The notes: a model not told the origin generated them from the letters alone. Positions 35,779 through 47,665 are shown, counted from the first letter of the stretch. The stretch: 64,000 bases of DNA from Pseudomonas sp. Irchel 3E20 (GCF_900187645.1 NZ_FYEE01000003.1:184552-248551), one strand, 5' to 3'. A program made the numbers and translations.

Positions 35779-35934
35779 CGATTGATTCCTGAACCGACAG
35801 ATTTTTGAAGCGGCGGATGCAAGCAGATGAGGGGAGTGATGGCAATTGGCTTGATGTTTCTGGATGTGAGATCGATTGCCCGAATACGGCGGGGCGCGCG
35901 GCCCAGCGCCCAGCATCTGTGTATCCAAGGCCCA

Positions 35935-36255
35935 CTACAGGATGTCTTTGAGGTAACCCTTGAGTTCCATCAGCGGCGCATTGAGCGCTTCCAGGGTCTG
36001 TGCGCTATGAACTTCGGCGCGTAGCCTTTGCAGCTCACGCCCCATGACACCGCCCAACGCGCCGCACGCCAAGCCCAGGCACTCGCCCAATTTGAATTGA
36101 ATGGCCCCAACGTCCGCTTGACGCACCAACAAGCCGAACACCTCGCGCTGATAGCGATCCATGGCCGGGTCGTCCCGCAGGATTGGACTGGAGCCTTCCA
36201 CCTCATACGCCAACTTGAGTGAATAAAGCGCTACGGTCTCCAGCGTCGCTTCCAT
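35935..36255 (-). CDS. Hypothetical protein, 106 residues
   Basis: Not recognised. A 106-residue, largely helical soluble protein with a GLACGALGGVMGREL segment. The ATG at 36255 has GGAGG ten bases upstream. The frame runs on to 36378 only because it reads through the tRNA gene, so longer starts are rejected. It lies 93 bases downstream of tRNA-Leu on the same strand, beyond a terminator. Confidence 0.6.
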   Translation of the reverse strand: MEATLETVALYSLKLAYEVEGSSPILRDDPAMDRYQREVFGLLVRQADVGAIQFKLGECLGLACGALGGVMGRELQRLRAEVHSAQTLEALNAPLMELKGYLKDIL

Positions 36256-36310
36256 GGTGCAAAGTCCTCCGCATGCCTGCGTGGCCCTTAACGGCCACTT
36301 TTTTACAGGC

Positions 36311-36342
36311 AAAAAAAAGACCTTGAATTTCAAGGTCTTTTT
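36311..36342 (-). terminator. Terminator of tRNA-Leu
   Basis: A dyad of AAGACCTTGAA type with its complement. Read leftward it ends in a run of eight T (complement of 36311-36318), directly after the tRNA gene. Confidence 0.8.
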
Positions 36343-36348
36343 AATGTT

Positions 36349-36433
36349 TGGTGCCCCGAGGGAGACTCGAACTCCCACTCCTTTCGAAAACGGATTTTGA
36401 ATCCGCCGCGTCTACCAATTCCGCCATCAGGGC
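36349..36433 (-). tRNA. tRNA-Leu (anticodon CAA)
   Basis: 85 bases, including an encoded CCA end (36349-36351). The 5' GCCCTGA pairs with TCGGGGC (one G-T pair). The anticodon loop is TTCAAAA, giving CAA. There is a long variable arm as in type II tRNAs, and the T arm has GTTCGAGTC. It reads UUG leucine codons. Confidence 0.95.
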
Positions 36434-36446
36434 TCAATGGCGGCGA

Positions 36447-36475
36447 AGTATAGAGAGGTGAATACCGTTGGTCAA
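36447..36475 (-). promoter_or_regulatory. Sigma-70 promoter of tRNA-Leu
   Basis: On the minus strand TTGACC (-35, 36475-36470), a 17-base spacer and TATACT (-10, 36452-36447) lie just upstream of the tRNA 5' end at 36433. Confidence 0.75.
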
Positions 36476-36541
36476 TCAGGTTTCGTGGTCTATTTTCGCT
36501 ATTTCCGCTAGACTTCCCGGCCCTGCTAGACGAACCCCATC

Positions 36542-38712
<2,171 letters not shown>

Positions 38713-38756
38713 GTTTCCAACCTTTCAAGACACTAATTTTGCAACTGGAGTGCTAA

Positions 38757-39092
38757 ATGAGCTTTTTTATCTCTAATGCCATGGCTGACGCCGCTGCACC
38801 GGCTGCCGCCCCTATGGGTGGTGGCTTTGAATGGATCTTCCTGGTCGGTTTCCTGGTCATCTTCTACCTGATGATCTGGCGTCCACAGGCCAAGCGCGCC
38901 AAAGAGCAGAAGAACCTGCTGAGCAGCTTGCAGAAGGGTGATGAAGTTGTGACCACTGGCGGTATCGCCGGCAAGATCACCAAAGTTGCGGATGACTTCG
39001 TAGTACTGGAAGTTTCCGATACCGTGGAAATGAAGTTCCAGAAAGGCGCTATTGCCGCCACGCTGCCTAAAGGCACGCTCAAAGCGATCTAA
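38757..39092 (+). CDS. yajC: Preprotein translocase subunit YajC
   Basis: A 111-residue single-span membrane protein that associates with SecDF and YidC. An Ala-rich N-terminus precedes the helix (about 24-42, IFLVGFLVIFYLMIW), then RPQAKRAKEQ and the cytoplasmic domain (GDEVVTTGGIAGKITKV). Follows tgt by 44 bases in the usual queA-tgt-yajC-secD-secF order. Confidence 0.95.
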   Translation: MSFFISNAMADAAAPAAAPMGGGFEWIFLVGFLVIFYLMIWRPQAKRAKEQKNLLSSLQKGDEVVTTGGIAGKITKVADDFVVLEVSDTVEMKFQKGAIAATLPKGTLKAI

Positions 39093-39114
39093 GTTTCAAC
39101 TTCTACTCAATCGA

Positions 39115-39148
39115 CGGGGCGCGCAAGGCGCCCCGCTTCATAAGCGGG
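39115..39148 (+). promoter_or_regulatory. Two mutually exclusive hairpins before secD
   Basis: CGGGGCGC (39115-39122) pairs with GCGCCCCG (39128-39135). CCCGCTT (39132-39138) pairs with AAGCGGG (39142-39148). The two stems share bases 39132-39135, so only one can form fully. The second lies seven bases before the secD ATG and may cover its ribosome site. Control of secD translation or of read-through is possible (inference). Confidence 0.45.
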
Positions 39149-39155
39149 CGGCGTG

Positions 39156-41024
39156 ATGCTGAACAAATACCCTCTGTGGAAATACATACTGATCCTGGCG
39201 GTGCTGGCGATCGGTATTATTTATTCCGCTCCCAATTTATATCCTGACGATCCGGCCATTCAGGTCAGCGGTGCGAGCACTGCGCTGAAGGTCAACCAGG
39301 CTGATCTGGATCGCGCGAGCAAGGCCCTGGCCGATGCCGGGATCACGGTCAAGGCTTCTTCGCTGGCCGAAAGCGGCAAGGGCGGGCTGATCCGCCTGAC
39401 CAAGCAAGAGGATCAACTTCCGGCCAAGGATGTGGTGCGCAAGGCGTTGGGCGATGACTACGTAGTCGCGCTGAACCTGGCCCAAACCACGCCCCAGTGG
39501 CTGCGCAACCTCGGTGCGCACCCGATGAAGCTGGGCCTGGACTTGTCCGGTGGCGTGCACTTCCTGCTGGAAGTGGACATGGACAAAGCCCTGGATGCTC
39601 GTCTGAAAGTCTACGAAGGCGACGTCAAGAGCCTGCTGCGCAAAGAGCGCCTGCGTTATCGCAGCCTGCCGCAACTCGATGGCGCCATCCAGCTGGGCTT
39701 CGCTGACGAAGCGACCCGCGAACAGGCCCGTGCCCTGATCCGTAAGAGCTTCACCGATTTCGACATCGTTCCGGCCGACCTCAACGGTCAGGCGGTGCTG
39801 CGTCTGGCGATGACCCCGGCCAAGCTGGCGGAAATCCGCGAATACTCCATCAAACAGAACTTGACCACGGTACGTAACCGCGTCAATGAGCTGGGTGTTG
39901 CCGAACCTATCGTTCAGCGCCAGGGCGCCAACCGTATCGTGGTTGAGCTGCCGGGTGTGCAGGACACCGCTGAAGCCAAGCGTATCCTGGGCAAGACGGC
40001 CAACCTTGAGTTCCGCCTGGCCGCCGAGCCGGGTGCGTCGAAGGCCACCTCTGAGTCATTCGAGTTTCGCGAGGGCAATCGTCCTCCAGCGTTGATCGAG
40101 CGCGGCCTCATCATCACTGGCGATCAGGTGACTGACGCCAAGGCGGGTTTCGGTGAGCAGGGCACGCCGGAGGTGAATATCCGCCTCGATGGCCATGGCG
40201 GTGAACTGATGAGCCGCGCCACGCGCAGCAACGTCGGGCGCAGCATGGCGGTGATCTTCATCGAACAGCGTCCGGTCACCACTTACACCAAGCAAATGGT
40301 CAACGGCGTCGAGAAAGACGTGCCGGTGCAGACCTTCAAGGAAGAGAAACGCATCATCAGCCTGGCGACCATCCAGTCGCCGCTGGGTGCGCAGTTCCGC
40401 ATTACCGGCCTCAACGGCCAGGGCGAATCCTCCGAGCTCGCGCTGTTGTTGCGTGCGGGTGGTCTGGCGGCGCCGATGTACTTCGCTGAAGAGCGCACCA
40501 TCGGCCCGAGCCTGGGTGCTGACAACATCACCAAGGGTATCGACGCCTCGCTGTGGGGCATGTTGTTCGTGTCGCTGTTCATCATTGCCATCTACCGCTT
40601 CTTCGGCATCATTGCCACGGTCGCGCTGGCGGTGAACATGGTGCTGCTGCTGGCCCTGATGTCGCTGCTGGGGGCAACCCTGACCCTGCCGGGTATCGCC
40701 GGTATCGTGCTGACCATGGGTATGGCGGTGGACGCCAACGTGCTGATCTTCTCGCGGATCCGTGAGGAAATCGCGGCCGGGATGACGGTGCAGCGGGCAA
40801 TCAACGAAGGCTTCGGCCGGGCATTCACTGCGATCCTGGACTCCAACCTGACTACCTTGTTGGTCGGCGGGATCCTCTTTGCCATGGGCACCGGCCCGGT
40901 CAAAGGCTTTGCGGTGACCATGTCCCTCGGGATCTTTACCTCGATGTTCACGGCCATCATGGTGACCCGCGCGATGGTCAACCTGATCTTCGGCGGTCGT
41001 GACTTCAAGAAGTTGTGGATTTAA
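39156..41024 (+). CDS. secD: Protein translocase subunit SecD
   Basis: Large membrane subunit that uses the proton gradient to help proteins leave the Sec channel. 622 residues: one N-terminal helix, a big periplasmic domain (about 30-440) and five C-terminal helices. Motifs are GLDLSGGVHFLLEVD near residue 125 and the D-A-N-V-L-I-F motif (AVDANVLIFSRIREE). An upstream in-frame GTG at 39153 is directly next to the ATG; the ATG is preferred. The ribosome site is weak. Confidence 0.95.
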   Translation: MLNKYPLWKYILILAVLAIGIIYSAPNLYPDDPAIQVSGASTALKVNQADLDRASKALADAGITVKASSLAESGKGGLIRLTKQEDQLPAKDVVRKALGDDYVVALNLAQTTPQWLRNLGAHPMKLGLDLSGGVHFLLEVDMDKALDARLKVYEGDVKSLLRKERLRYRSLPQLDGAIQLGFADEATREQARALIRKSFTDFDIVPADLNGQAVLRLAMTPAKLAEIREYSIKQNLTTVRNRVNELGVAEPIVQRQGANRIVVELPGVQDTAEAKRILGKTANLEFRLAAEPGASKATSESFEFREGNRPPALIERGLIITGDQVTDAKAGFGEQGTPEVNIRLDGHGGELMSRATRSNVGRSMAVIFIEQRPVTTYTKQMVNGVEKDVPVQTFKEEKRIISLATIQSPLGAQFRITGLNGQGESSELALLLRAGGLAAPMYFAEERTIGPSLGADNITKGIDASLWGMLFVSLFIIAIYRFFGIIATVALAVNMVLLLALMSLLGATLTLPGIAGIVLTMGMAVDANVLIFSRIREEIAAGMTVQRAINEGFGRAFTAILDSNLTTLLVGGILFAMGTGPVKGFAVTMSLGIFTSMFTAIMVTRAMVNLIFGGRDFKKLWI

Positions 41025-41033
41025 GGGGCTGCC

Positions 41034-41948
41034 ATGTTACGTACTATCAACTTCATGGGCGTTCGCAACGTTGCGTTCGGCGTCACTGTGGTCCTTACCG
41101 TTCTGGCGTTGTTCAGCTGGTTCCATAAGGGCTTGAACTATGGCTTGGACTTTACCGGCGGCACGCTGATCGAGCTGACCTACGAGCGTCCGGCGGACGT
41201 GATGAAGGTTCGCTCCCAATTGGTTGCCGCAGGTTACGAAGATGCGGTGGTGCAGAGCTTTGGCGCCACCACCGACCTGCTGGTGCGCATGCCGGGCGAA
41301 GACCCGCAACTGGGTCACCAGGTGGCCGAGGCGCTGCAGAAAGTGGGCGGCGACAACCCGGCCCAGGTCAAGCGCGTCGAGTTCGTCGGCCCGCAGGTTG
41401 GTGAAGAGCTGCGCGACCAGGGCGGCCTCGGCATGCTGATGGCACTGGGCGGCATCCTGATCTACCTGGCGTTCCGCTTTCAGTGGAAATTCGCGGTCGG
41501 CGCCATTGTGTCGTTGATCCACGACGTCATTGTGACCGTGGGGATCCTGGCGTTCTTCCAGATCACCTTCGACCTGACGGTGCTGGCGGCGGTGTTGGCG
41601 ATTATCGGCTACTCGCTCAACGACACCATCGTGGTATTCGACCGGGTGCGGGAGAACTTCCGGGTGCTGCGCAAGGCGAGCCTGATCGAGAATATCAACA
41701 TCTCGACCACGCAAACCCTGCTGCGCACCATGGCCACCTCCATCTCCACCTTGCTGGCGATCGTGGCCTTGCTGGTGTTTGGTGGCGATAACCTGTGGGG
41801 CTTCTCCATCGCCTTGTTCGTGGGTGTGTTGGCGGGTACCTACTCGTCGATCTATATCGCCAACGTGGTGTTGATCTGGCTGAACCTGAGCTCCGAGGAC
41901 TTGATCCCCGTAGCCAATACCGAGAAGGAAGTGGACGAGCGCCCGTAG
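41034..41948 (+). CDS. secF: Protein translocase subunit SecF
   Basis: 304-residue partner of SecD with six membrane helices. It has GLDFTGGTLIEL in the periplasmic part and YSLNDTIVVFDRVREN, the SecF signature, before the last helices. Nine bases after secD; last gene of the operon, followed by a terminator. Confidence 0.96.
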   Translation: MLRTINFMGVRNVAFGVTVVLTVLALFSWFHKGLNYGLDFTGGTLIELTYERPADVMKVRSQLVAAGYEDAVVQSFGATTDLLVRMPGEDPQLGHQVAEALQKVGGDNPAQVKRVEFVGPQVGEELRDQGGLGMLMALGGILIYLAFRFQWKFAVGAIVSLIHDVIVTVGILAFFQITFDLTVLAAVLAIIGYSLNDTIVVFDRVRENFRVLRKASLIENINISTTQTLLRTMATSISTLLAIVALLVFGGDNLWGFSIALFVGVLAGTYSSIYIANVVLIWLNLSSEDLIPVANTEKEVDERP

Positions 41949-41972
41949 GCATCGTCTCCCCTGGCGGTACGT

Positions 41973-42006
41973 AAAAGGCGCGAGTGTTGAACTCGCGCCT
42001 TTTTTT
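41973..42006 (+). terminator. Terminator of the secDF operon
   Basis: AAAAGGCGCGAGT and ACTCGCGCCTTTT form a 13-bp stem around GTTGA, ending in a T run. Confidence 0.9.
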
Positions 42007-42065
42007 ATGCTCCAAGGCTGGGAGAAGCGCGGGCATGTCCCGCTTGTGATGGTCAGGAGGTTCAT

Positions 42066-42608
42066 GTGAACAAGTCGTTGCTGGTTGGTGCGGTATTGGG
42101 TGCTGTCGGTGTGACTGCCGGGGGTGCTGTTGCCACCTACAGCCTGGTAAATAGCGGCCCTGAGTATGCGCAAGTACTGGCGGTGGAGCCGGTCAAGACC
42201 CAAATCAAGACCCCTCGTGAGGTCTGCAAGGATGTCACGGTCACTCGTCAGGCGCCGGTCAAGGATCAACACCAGATCGCCGGCACGGTGCTGGGTGCGG
42301 TTGCTGGTGGTTTGCTGGGTAATCAGATCGGTGGCGGTAATGGCAAGAAGATAGCCACGGTTGCAGGTGCGGTCGGCGGCGGCTATGCCGGCAACAAGGT
42401 TCAGGAAGGTATGCAGAACCGTGATACCTACACCACCACCCAGACGCGCTGCAACACGGTCAACGACATCAGCGACAAGGTCGTGGGCTACGATGTGCGC
42501 TATTCCTTGGATGGCAAGGAAGGCAAGGTGCGGATGGATCGCGATCCGGGCAACCAGATTCCGGTCAATAAGGAAGGCCAGTTGATCCTGGGGCAGAACG
42601 AGCAGTAA
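42066..42608 (+). CDS. Glycine-zipper 2TM-domain protein (SlyB-like envelope protein)
   Basis: A 180-residue envelope protein. A signal or anchor helix (about 5-25) precedes a glycine zipper at about 75-115 (GTVLGAVAGGLLGNQIGGGNG, then AGAVGGGYAGNKV). A C-terminal domain (YTTTQTRC..VVGYDVRYSLDGKEG) follows. It starts at GTG (42066) with AGGAGG upstream; the ATG two bases earlier is followed at once by a stop. Family members sit in the outer membrane or periplasm and affect envelope integrity. Confidence 0.82.
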   Translation: MNKSLLVGAVLGAVGVTAGGAVATYSLVNSGPEYAQVLAVEPVKTQIKTPREVCKDVTVTRQAPVKDQHQIAGTVLGAVAGGLLGNQIGGGNGKKIATVAGAVGGGYAGNKVQEGMQNRDTYTTTQTRCNTVNDISDKVVGYDVRYSLDGKEGKVRMDRDPGNQIPVNKEGQLILGQNEQ

Positions 42609-42631
42609 AGGCTGCCAGCCTTAAAAAGGTC

Positions 42632-42664
42632 AAAAAAAAGCACCCCGAAAGGTGCTTTTTTTAT
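42632..42664. terminator. Bidirectional terminator between convergent genes
   Basis: AAAAAAGCACC and GGTGCTTTTTT around CCGAAA, with A and T runs on both sides, so it can work for the glycine-zipper gene and for suhB. Confidence 0.88.
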
Positions 42665-42674
42665 GCCCGCTCGC

Positions 42675-43490
42675 TTAGCGCTTGAGCGATGGCGGCAGGT
42701 GCGGCTGGATGGCCGTCAGGACTGCTTTGAAGCATTTGGTGTTGCCGGCGACGACGTGGCCTTTTTCAAGGAAGTCGTGGCCGCCAGTGAAGTCGCTCAC
42801 CAAGCCGCCCGCTTCCTGGATCAGCAGGGCACCGGCAGCCATGTCCCACTCGGACAGGCCCGACTCCCAGAAGGCGTCGTAGCGGCCAGCAGCGACGTAG
42901 GCCAGGTCCAGGCTTGCGGCGCCAGCGCGGCGGATGCCGGCGGTCTGGCCGACCAGGCTGCGGAACATACCCAGGTAGTTGTCGAGGTTGTCCATCTGGT
43001 CATCGCGGAACGGGAAGCCCGTGCCCAGCAGGGCACCGTCCAGGCTGGTACGGCCGCTGACACGCAGGCGACGACCGTTGAGCTGGGCGCCACGGCCACG
43101 GCTGGCGGTGAATTCTTCCTGGCGTACCGGGTCCAGGACCACTGCGTGTTCCAGGCGACCGCGGTATTTGCAGGCGATGCTCACGGCGAAATGGGGAACG
43201 CCGCGCAGGAAATTGGTGGTGCCGTCCAGTGGGTCGATGATCCACAGGTAGTCTTCACCTTCGCCGCTGCCGGCGTGCATGCCGGTTTCTTCGCCGAGGA
43301 TGGCGTGGGTTGGATAAGCCTTGCGCAACGCGTCGATGATCTTCTGCTCGGCAGCGCGATCAACTTCGGACACATAGTCCTTGGCGTCTTTTTCGTCGAC
43401 CTTGATGGTATCCAGGCGCTCGATAGAGCGGAAAATCAATTCACTGGCGCTGCGGGCGGCGCGCAGCGCGATATTCAGCATGGGCTGCAT
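42675..43490 (-). CDS. suhB: Inositol-1-monophosphatase / SuhB
   Basis: A 271-residue Mg-dependent phosphatase. Metal-binding motifs are GEETG, WIIDPLDGTTNF and, near the end, WESGLSEWDMAAGALLIQEAGG. In gamma-proteobacteria SuhB also joins the NusA-rRNA antitermination complex. It lies divergent from trmJ, as usual in Pseudomonas. Confidence 0.94.
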   Translation of the reverse strand: MQPMLNIALRAARSASELIFRSIERLDTIKVDEKDAKDYVSEVDRAAEQKIIDALRKAYPTHAILGEETGMHAGSGEGEDYLWIIDPLDGTTNFLRGVPHFAVSIACKYRGRLEHAVVLDPVRQEEFTASRGRGAQLNGRRLRVSGRTSLDGALLGTGFPFRDDQMDNLDNYLGMFRSLVGQTAGIRRAGAASLDLAYVAAGRYDAFWESGLSEWDMAAGALLIQEAGGLVSDFTGGHDFLEKGHVVAGNTKCFKAVLTAIQPHLPPSLKR

Positions 43491-43635
43491 GGATGTGTCA
43501 CCTAAGGTTGTTAAAGAAAGCCGAGCATTCTAGCAGAAAGTTCGGGTAGATGAAGGCCGACGTTCGCTTTCGTGGCATAACCTTAGTCTGTTCTGTAATA
43601 TTTGCCCCCTTTCCCCTTGTCCGAGAGCGCCTCCC

Positions 43636-44406
43636 TTGCTGCAGAACATTCGTGTGGTCTTGGTCAATACCAGTCATCCCGGGAACATCGGCGGGGTGGC
43701 GCGCGCCATGAAAAATATGGGGCTGACGCGCCTGGTGCTGGTGGAGCCGCGTTTGTTTCCGCACCACGAGGCCGACGCCCGAGCGTCCGGCGCCAACGAC
43801 ATCCTGGCCAATGCGCAAGTGGTCGCCACCCTGGAAGATGCTTTGGTGGGCTGCAACCTGGTGCTGGGCACCAGTGCGCGTGACCGCCGTATCCCCTGGC
43901 CGTTGCTCGACCCGCGCGAGTGCGGTGCCAAGGTCGTGGAAGAGGCGGGCGAGGGTGCTGAAATCGCTCTGGTGTTCGGTCGCGAAGATTCCGGCCTGAC
44001 CAACGAGGAGCTGCAGCGATGTCATTACCACGTGCATATCCCCTCCGACCCTGAGTTCAGTTCGCTGAACCTGGGGGCGGCGGTGCAGGTGTTGAGCTAT
44101 GAGGTGCGCATGGCTTGGCTGGCGGCACAAGGCCAGCCGAGCAAGGTCGAGAAGGATGAAGTGGCGTCCACCAAAAGCGGTGAATTGGCGACCATGGATG
44201 AGCTGGAGCGCTTTTACGAGCACCTGGAGCAGACCCTGGTAGCCATTGAGTTCCTCGACCCTGAAAAGCCGCGGCACTTGATGGCACGCCTGCGCCGCTT
44301 GTACGGGCGCAGCTCGGTCAGCCGAGCGGAAATGAACATATTGCGTGGCATCCTCACGGAAACCCAGAAAGCGGCCCGTGGCGAGCTTCTAAAGCGGAAG
44401 GATTAA
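43636..44406 (+). CDS. trmJ: tRNA (cytidine/uridine-32-2'-O)-methyltransferase
   Basis: SpoU-family knotted methyltransferase for position 32 of tRNAs, 256 residues. The three SPOUT motifs are [33 protein letters not shown] and [15 protein letters not shown]. It starts at TTG (43636; [10 protein letters not shown]), as no ATG or GTG fits the family N-terminus. Two bases separate it from cysE. Confidence 0.93.
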   Translation: MLQNIRVVLVNTSHPGNIGGVARAMKNMGLTRLVLVEPRLFPHHEADARASGANDILANAQVVATLEDALVGCNLVLGTSARDRRIPWPLLDPRECGAKVVEEAGEGAEIALVFGREDSGLTNEELQRCHYHVHIPSDPEFSSLNLGAAVQVLSYEVRMAWLAAQGQPSKVEKDEVASTKSGELATMDELERFYEHLEQTLVAIEFLDPEKPRHLMARLRRLYGRSSVSRAEMNILRGILTETQKAARGELLKRKD

Positions 44407-44408
44407 AG

Positions 44409-45182
44409 ATGTTCGAGCGTTTGCGTGAAGATATCCAGAGTGTTTTTCATCGCGACCCGGCGGCGCGTAACGCTTTTGAGGTGCTGACCTGCTACCCCGG
44501 CATGCACGCAATCTGGATCCATCGCCTGGCCGGCCTGCTCTGGCGTTCGGGCTGGAAGTGGTTGGCGCGGCTGGTGTCCAACTTCGGTCGCTGGCTGACT
44601 GGAATTGAGATCCATCCGGGGGCCAAGGTCGGGCGTCGGTTCTTTATCGATCACGGCATGGGCATTGTGATTGGCGAGACGGCTGAAATCGGCGACGACG
44701 TGACTCTCTACCAGGGTGTGACCCTGGGCGGTACTAGTTGGAACAAGGGTAAGCGCCACCCGACCCTGGAAGACGGCGTGGTCGTGGGTGCGGGCGCCAA
44801 GGTGCTCGGGCCGTTCACCGTGGGGGCTGGGGCGAAAGTTGGCTCCAACGCCGTGGTGACCAAGGCTGTACCGGCCGGGGCGACGGTGGTTGGGATCCCT
44901 GGGCGCATCATTATCAAGTCCGATGCCGAGCAGGACGCCAAGCGTAAGGCTATGGCCGAGAAGCTCGGCTTCGATGCTTATGGAGTCAGTGAGGACATGC
45001 CGGACCCGGTGGCGCGGGCGATTGGACAACTGCTCGATCACCTGCAAGCGGTAGATGGGCGCCTGGAGGGTATGTGTGGCGCCCTGACCGAACTGGGCAG
45101 CAGCTACTGCGCCAAGGACCTACCGGTGCTGCGCGACGAGGACTTCGCCGAGGTCAAGGGGCGGGAAGATCAGGCCGGCTGA
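44409..45182 (+). CDS. cysE: Serine O-acetyltransferase
   Basis: First step of cysteine synthesis, making O-acetylserine from serine and acetyl-CoA. 257 residues with an N-terminal helical part and left-handed beta-helix hexapeptide repeats from about 65 to 165 ([41 protein letters not shown]). His in DHGMG and the acidic partner are present. Placement directly before the Isc operon fits its role, because IscS uses cysteine. Confidence 0.95.
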   Translation: MFERLREDIQSVFHRDPAARNAFEVLTCYPGMHAIWIHRLAGLLWRSGWKWLARLVSNFGRWLTGIEIHPGAKVGRRFFIDHGMGIVIGETAEIGDDVTLYQGVTLGGTSWNKGKRHPTLEDGVVVGAGAKVLGPFTVGAGAKVGSNAVVTKAVPAGATVVGIPGRIIIKSDAEQDAKRKAMAEKLGFDAYGVSEDMPDPVARAIGQLLDHLQAVDGRLEGMCGALTELGSSYCAKDLPVLRDEDFAEVKGREDQAG

Positions 45183-45188
45183 GGTGTT

Positions 45189-45215
45189 GGTGCCGCGACT
45201 TCCGGTCGCGGCACC
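45189..45215 (+). repeat. Hairpin after cysE
   Basis: GGTGCCGCGAC (45189-45199) and GTCGCGGCACC (45205-45215) form an 11-bp stem with a 5-base loop. No T run follows, so it is a weak terminator at best. Confidence 0.55.
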
Positions 45216-45320
45216 GGCAGTTGACGTGCCTGCTTGTCGGGCGTGTGCCATTACCCGGCAGACCCTGCTATCATTCGCGCGCTCTTTTTGCGGGTAATCC
45301 TGACTAAAGTACTAGGTCTT

Positions 45321-45353
45321 ATAGTTGACTTAAATACTCGGGAATTGCATACT
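45321..45353 (+). promoter_or_regulatory. isc promoter with IscR type 1 site
   Basis: The left half ATAGTTGACT (45321-45330) fits the type 1 IscR consensus exactly; the right half (TACTCGGGAAT, ending 45345) fits more loosely. The site covers a -35 TTGACT (45325-45330), followed by a 17-base spacer and a -10 CATACT (45348-45353), 34 bases before the iscR ATG. This predicts repression by cluster-loaded IscR. Confidence 0.65.
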
Positions 45354-45386
45354 CGCCCTCATTCCGAAACTCCGTGGTACTTGTCC

Positions 45387-45878
45387 ATGCGACTGACTAC
45401 AAAAGGCCGATACGCCGTGACCGCCATGCTCGACTTGGCGTTACACGCGCAGCATGGCCCGGTGTCCCTGGCCGATATCTCCGAGCGCCAAGGCATTTCC
45501 CTGTCCTACCTCGAACAGCTTTTCGCCAAGTTGCGCCGTAGCAACCTGGTGTCCAGTGTGCGCGGCCCGGGTGGTGGCTACCAGCTATCACGTGATATGC
45601 AGGGCATCCAAGTAGCCCAGGTAATCGACGCAGTCAACGAATCGGTCGATGCCACCAAATGCCAGGGGCTGGGCGATTGCCATGCCGGCGATACCTGCCT
45701 GACCCACCATTTGTGGTGCGACTTGAGTTTGCAGATCCATGAATTTCTGAGTGGTATCAGCTTGGCCGATCTTGTGACTCGCCGTGAGGTGCAAGAAGTG
45801 GCCCAGCGTCAGGACCAGCGCCGCTGCAACAGCAAGGTGCCGCGTCTGGACAAGATTGAAGCGTCCGCCGTCGAATGA
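45387..45878 (+). CDS. iscR: Iron-sulfur cluster regulator IscR
   Basis: Rrf2-family regulator, 163 residues. The winged HTH spans about 1-65 ([20 protein letters not shown]). The [2Fe-2S] ligands C92, C98, C104 and H107 have the same numbers as in E. coli. It senses cluster supply and represses its own operon. The ATG at 45387 fits the family; the open frame upstream includes the promoter. Confidence 0.96.
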   Translation: MRLTTKGRYAVTAMLDLALHAQHGPVSLADISERQGISLSYLEQLFAKLRRSNLVSSVRGPGGGYQLSRDMQGIQVAQVIDAVNESVDATKCQGLGDCHAGDTCLTHHLWCDLSLQIHEFLSGISLADLVTRREVQEVAQRQDQRRCNSKVPRLDKIEASAVE

Positions 45879-45928
45879 CAGCCAAAGAGCTAGCGGCACG
45901 CCAGCCAGCCTGATTTAGGAGAAAGTCC

Positions 45929-47143
45929 ATGAAATTGCCGATTTACCTTGATTACTCCGCAACCACCCCGGTCGATCCGCGTGTTGCGCAAAAGATGAGT
46001 GAGTGCCTGCTGGTCGACGGAAACTTCGGTAACCCGGCGTCCCGCTCCCACGTGTTCGGCTGGAAAGCCGAAGAGGCCGTGGAAAATGCTCGTCGCCAGG
46101 TCGCCGACCTGGTCAACGCCGACCCGCGTGAAATCGTCTGGACCTCGGGTGCCACCGAGTCCGACAACCTGGCAATCAAGGGCGTCGCGCACTTCTATGC
46201 CACCAAGGGCAAGCACCTGATTACCACCAAGATTGAGCACAAGGCCGTCCTGGACACCATGCGCCAACTGGAGCGTGAAGGCTTCGAAGTCACCTACATC
46301 GAGCCTCGCGAAGACGGCATCGTGACCCCGCAAATGATCGCCGCAGAGCTGCGCGACGACACCATTCTGGTTTCGGTGATTCACGTCAACAACGAAATCG
46401 GCACCATCAACGACATCGCGGCTATTGGCGAACTGACCCGTTCCAAAGGTGTGCTGCTGCACGTCGATGCGGCACAGTCCACCGGCAAGGTTGAAATCGA
46501 CCTGGCCAAGCTCAAAGTCGACCTGATGTCGTTCTCTGCCCACAAAACCTACGGCCCCAAAGGCATTGGGGCGCTCTACGTGAGCCGCAAACCGCGTGTT
46601 CGCCTCGAGGCGACCATGCACGGCGGCGGTCACGAGCGCGGCATGCGTTCGGGCACCCTGGCGACGCACCAGATCGTGGGCATGGGTGAAGCGTTCCGCG
46701 TGGCCAAGGAAGACATGGCCGCCGAAAACGTACGCATCAAGGCGCTGAGCGACCGTTTCTTCAAACAGGTCGAAGGCCTGGAAGAGCTGTACGTCAACGG
46801 CAGCTTGACCGCGCGCGTTCCGCACAACCTGAACCTGAGCTTCAACTACGTGGAAGGCGAGTCGCTCATCATGGCGCTCAAGGACCTCGCGGTTTCCTCC
46901 GGTTCGGCCTGTACCTCGGCGTCCCTGGAGCCTTCCTACGTGCTGCGCGCCCTGGGCCGCAACGACGAGTTGGCACACAGCTCGATCCGCTTCACCTTCG
47001 GCCGTTTCACCACCGAAGAAGAAATCGACTACGCCGCGCAGAAAGTCTGCGAGGCCGTTACCAGGCTGCGCGCCCTGTCGCCGCTGTGGGACATGTACAA
47101 AGACGGTGTCGATATCTCCAAGATCGAGTGGGCGGCACACTAA
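45929..47143 (+). CDS. iscS: Cysteine desulfurase
   Basis: PLP enzyme that takes sulfur from cysteine and passes it to IscU and to tRNA-thiolating enzymes. 404 residues. PLP lysine in [12 protein letters not shown]; the persulfide cysteine is C328 (SGSACTSAS), numbered as in E. coli. Second gene of the isc operon. Confidence 0.97.
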   Translation: MKLPIYLDYSATTPVDPRVAQKMSECLLVDGNFGNPASRSHVFGWKAEEAVENARRQVADLVNADPREIVWTSGATESDNLAIKGVAHFYATKGKHLITTKIEHKAVLDTMRQLEREGFEVTYIEPREDGIVTPQMIAAELRDDTILVSVIHVNNEIGTINDIAAIGELTRSKGVLLHVDAAQSTGKVEIDLAKLKVDLMSFSAHKTYGPKGIGALYVSRKPRVRLEATMHGGGHERGMRSGTLATHQIVGMGEAFRVAKEDMAAENVRIKALSDRFFKQVEGLEELYVNGSLTARVPHNLNLSFNYVEGESLIMALKDLAVSSGSACTSASLEPSYVLRALGRNDELAHSSIRFTFGRFTTEEEIDYAAQKVCEAVTRLRALSPLWDMYKDGVDISKIEWAAH

Positions 47144-47245
47144 ATAAAGAAGCCGCCACATACAGGTTCTGTAACAACGTGGCGATCAACGCTGGCGTTT
47201 TTACCGGGCCTCAAGAGCGGCCCTGATGAGTGAGGATTAAGAATC

Positions 47246-47632
47246 ATGGCTTACAGCGAAAAGGTCATCGACCACTACGAGAACCCGCGCAACGTCGGCA
47301 AGATGGACGCCGAAGACCCTGATGTCGGTACCGGCATGGTCGGCGCGCCCGCCTGCGGCGACGTGATGCGCCTGCAAATCAAGGTCAACGAGCAAGGCAT
47401 CATCGAAGACGCCAAGTTCAAGACCTACGGTTGCGGTTCGGCCATCGCCTCCAGCTCCCTGGCGACCGAGTGGATGAAAGGCAAGACTCTGGATGAAGCA
47501 GAGACCATCAAGAACACTCAGTTGGCTGAAGAACTGGCCCTGCCGCCGGTCAAGATTCACTGCTCCGTACTCGCCGAGGACGCCATCAAGGCCGCCGTTC
47601 GCGATTACAAGCAGAAGAAAGGCTTGATCTGA
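47246..47632 (+). CDS. iscU: Iron-sulfur scaffold protein
   Basis: 128-residue scaffold on which [2Fe-2S] clusters are built. Ligand cysteines are in APACGDV (C37), YGCGSA and IHCSVLAEDA; the chaperone-binding LPPVK motif is present for HscA. Confidence 0.97.
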   Translation: MAYSEKVIDHYENPRNVGKMDAEDPDVGTGMVGAPACGDVMRLQIKVNEQGIIEDAKFKTYGCGSAIASSSLATEWMKGKTLDEAETIKNTQLAEELALPPVKIHCSVLAEDAIKAAVRDYKQKKGLI

Positions 47633-47665
47633 GATCCCCCACAGCTTGAGTCGTAAGGAGTTCCG

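Noticed and set aside
35935..36378. A 147-residue version of the hypothetical protein.
   Set aside because: Its N-terminal part would be translated from the tRNA-Leu gene and its terminator; the ATG at 36255 is the sensible start.
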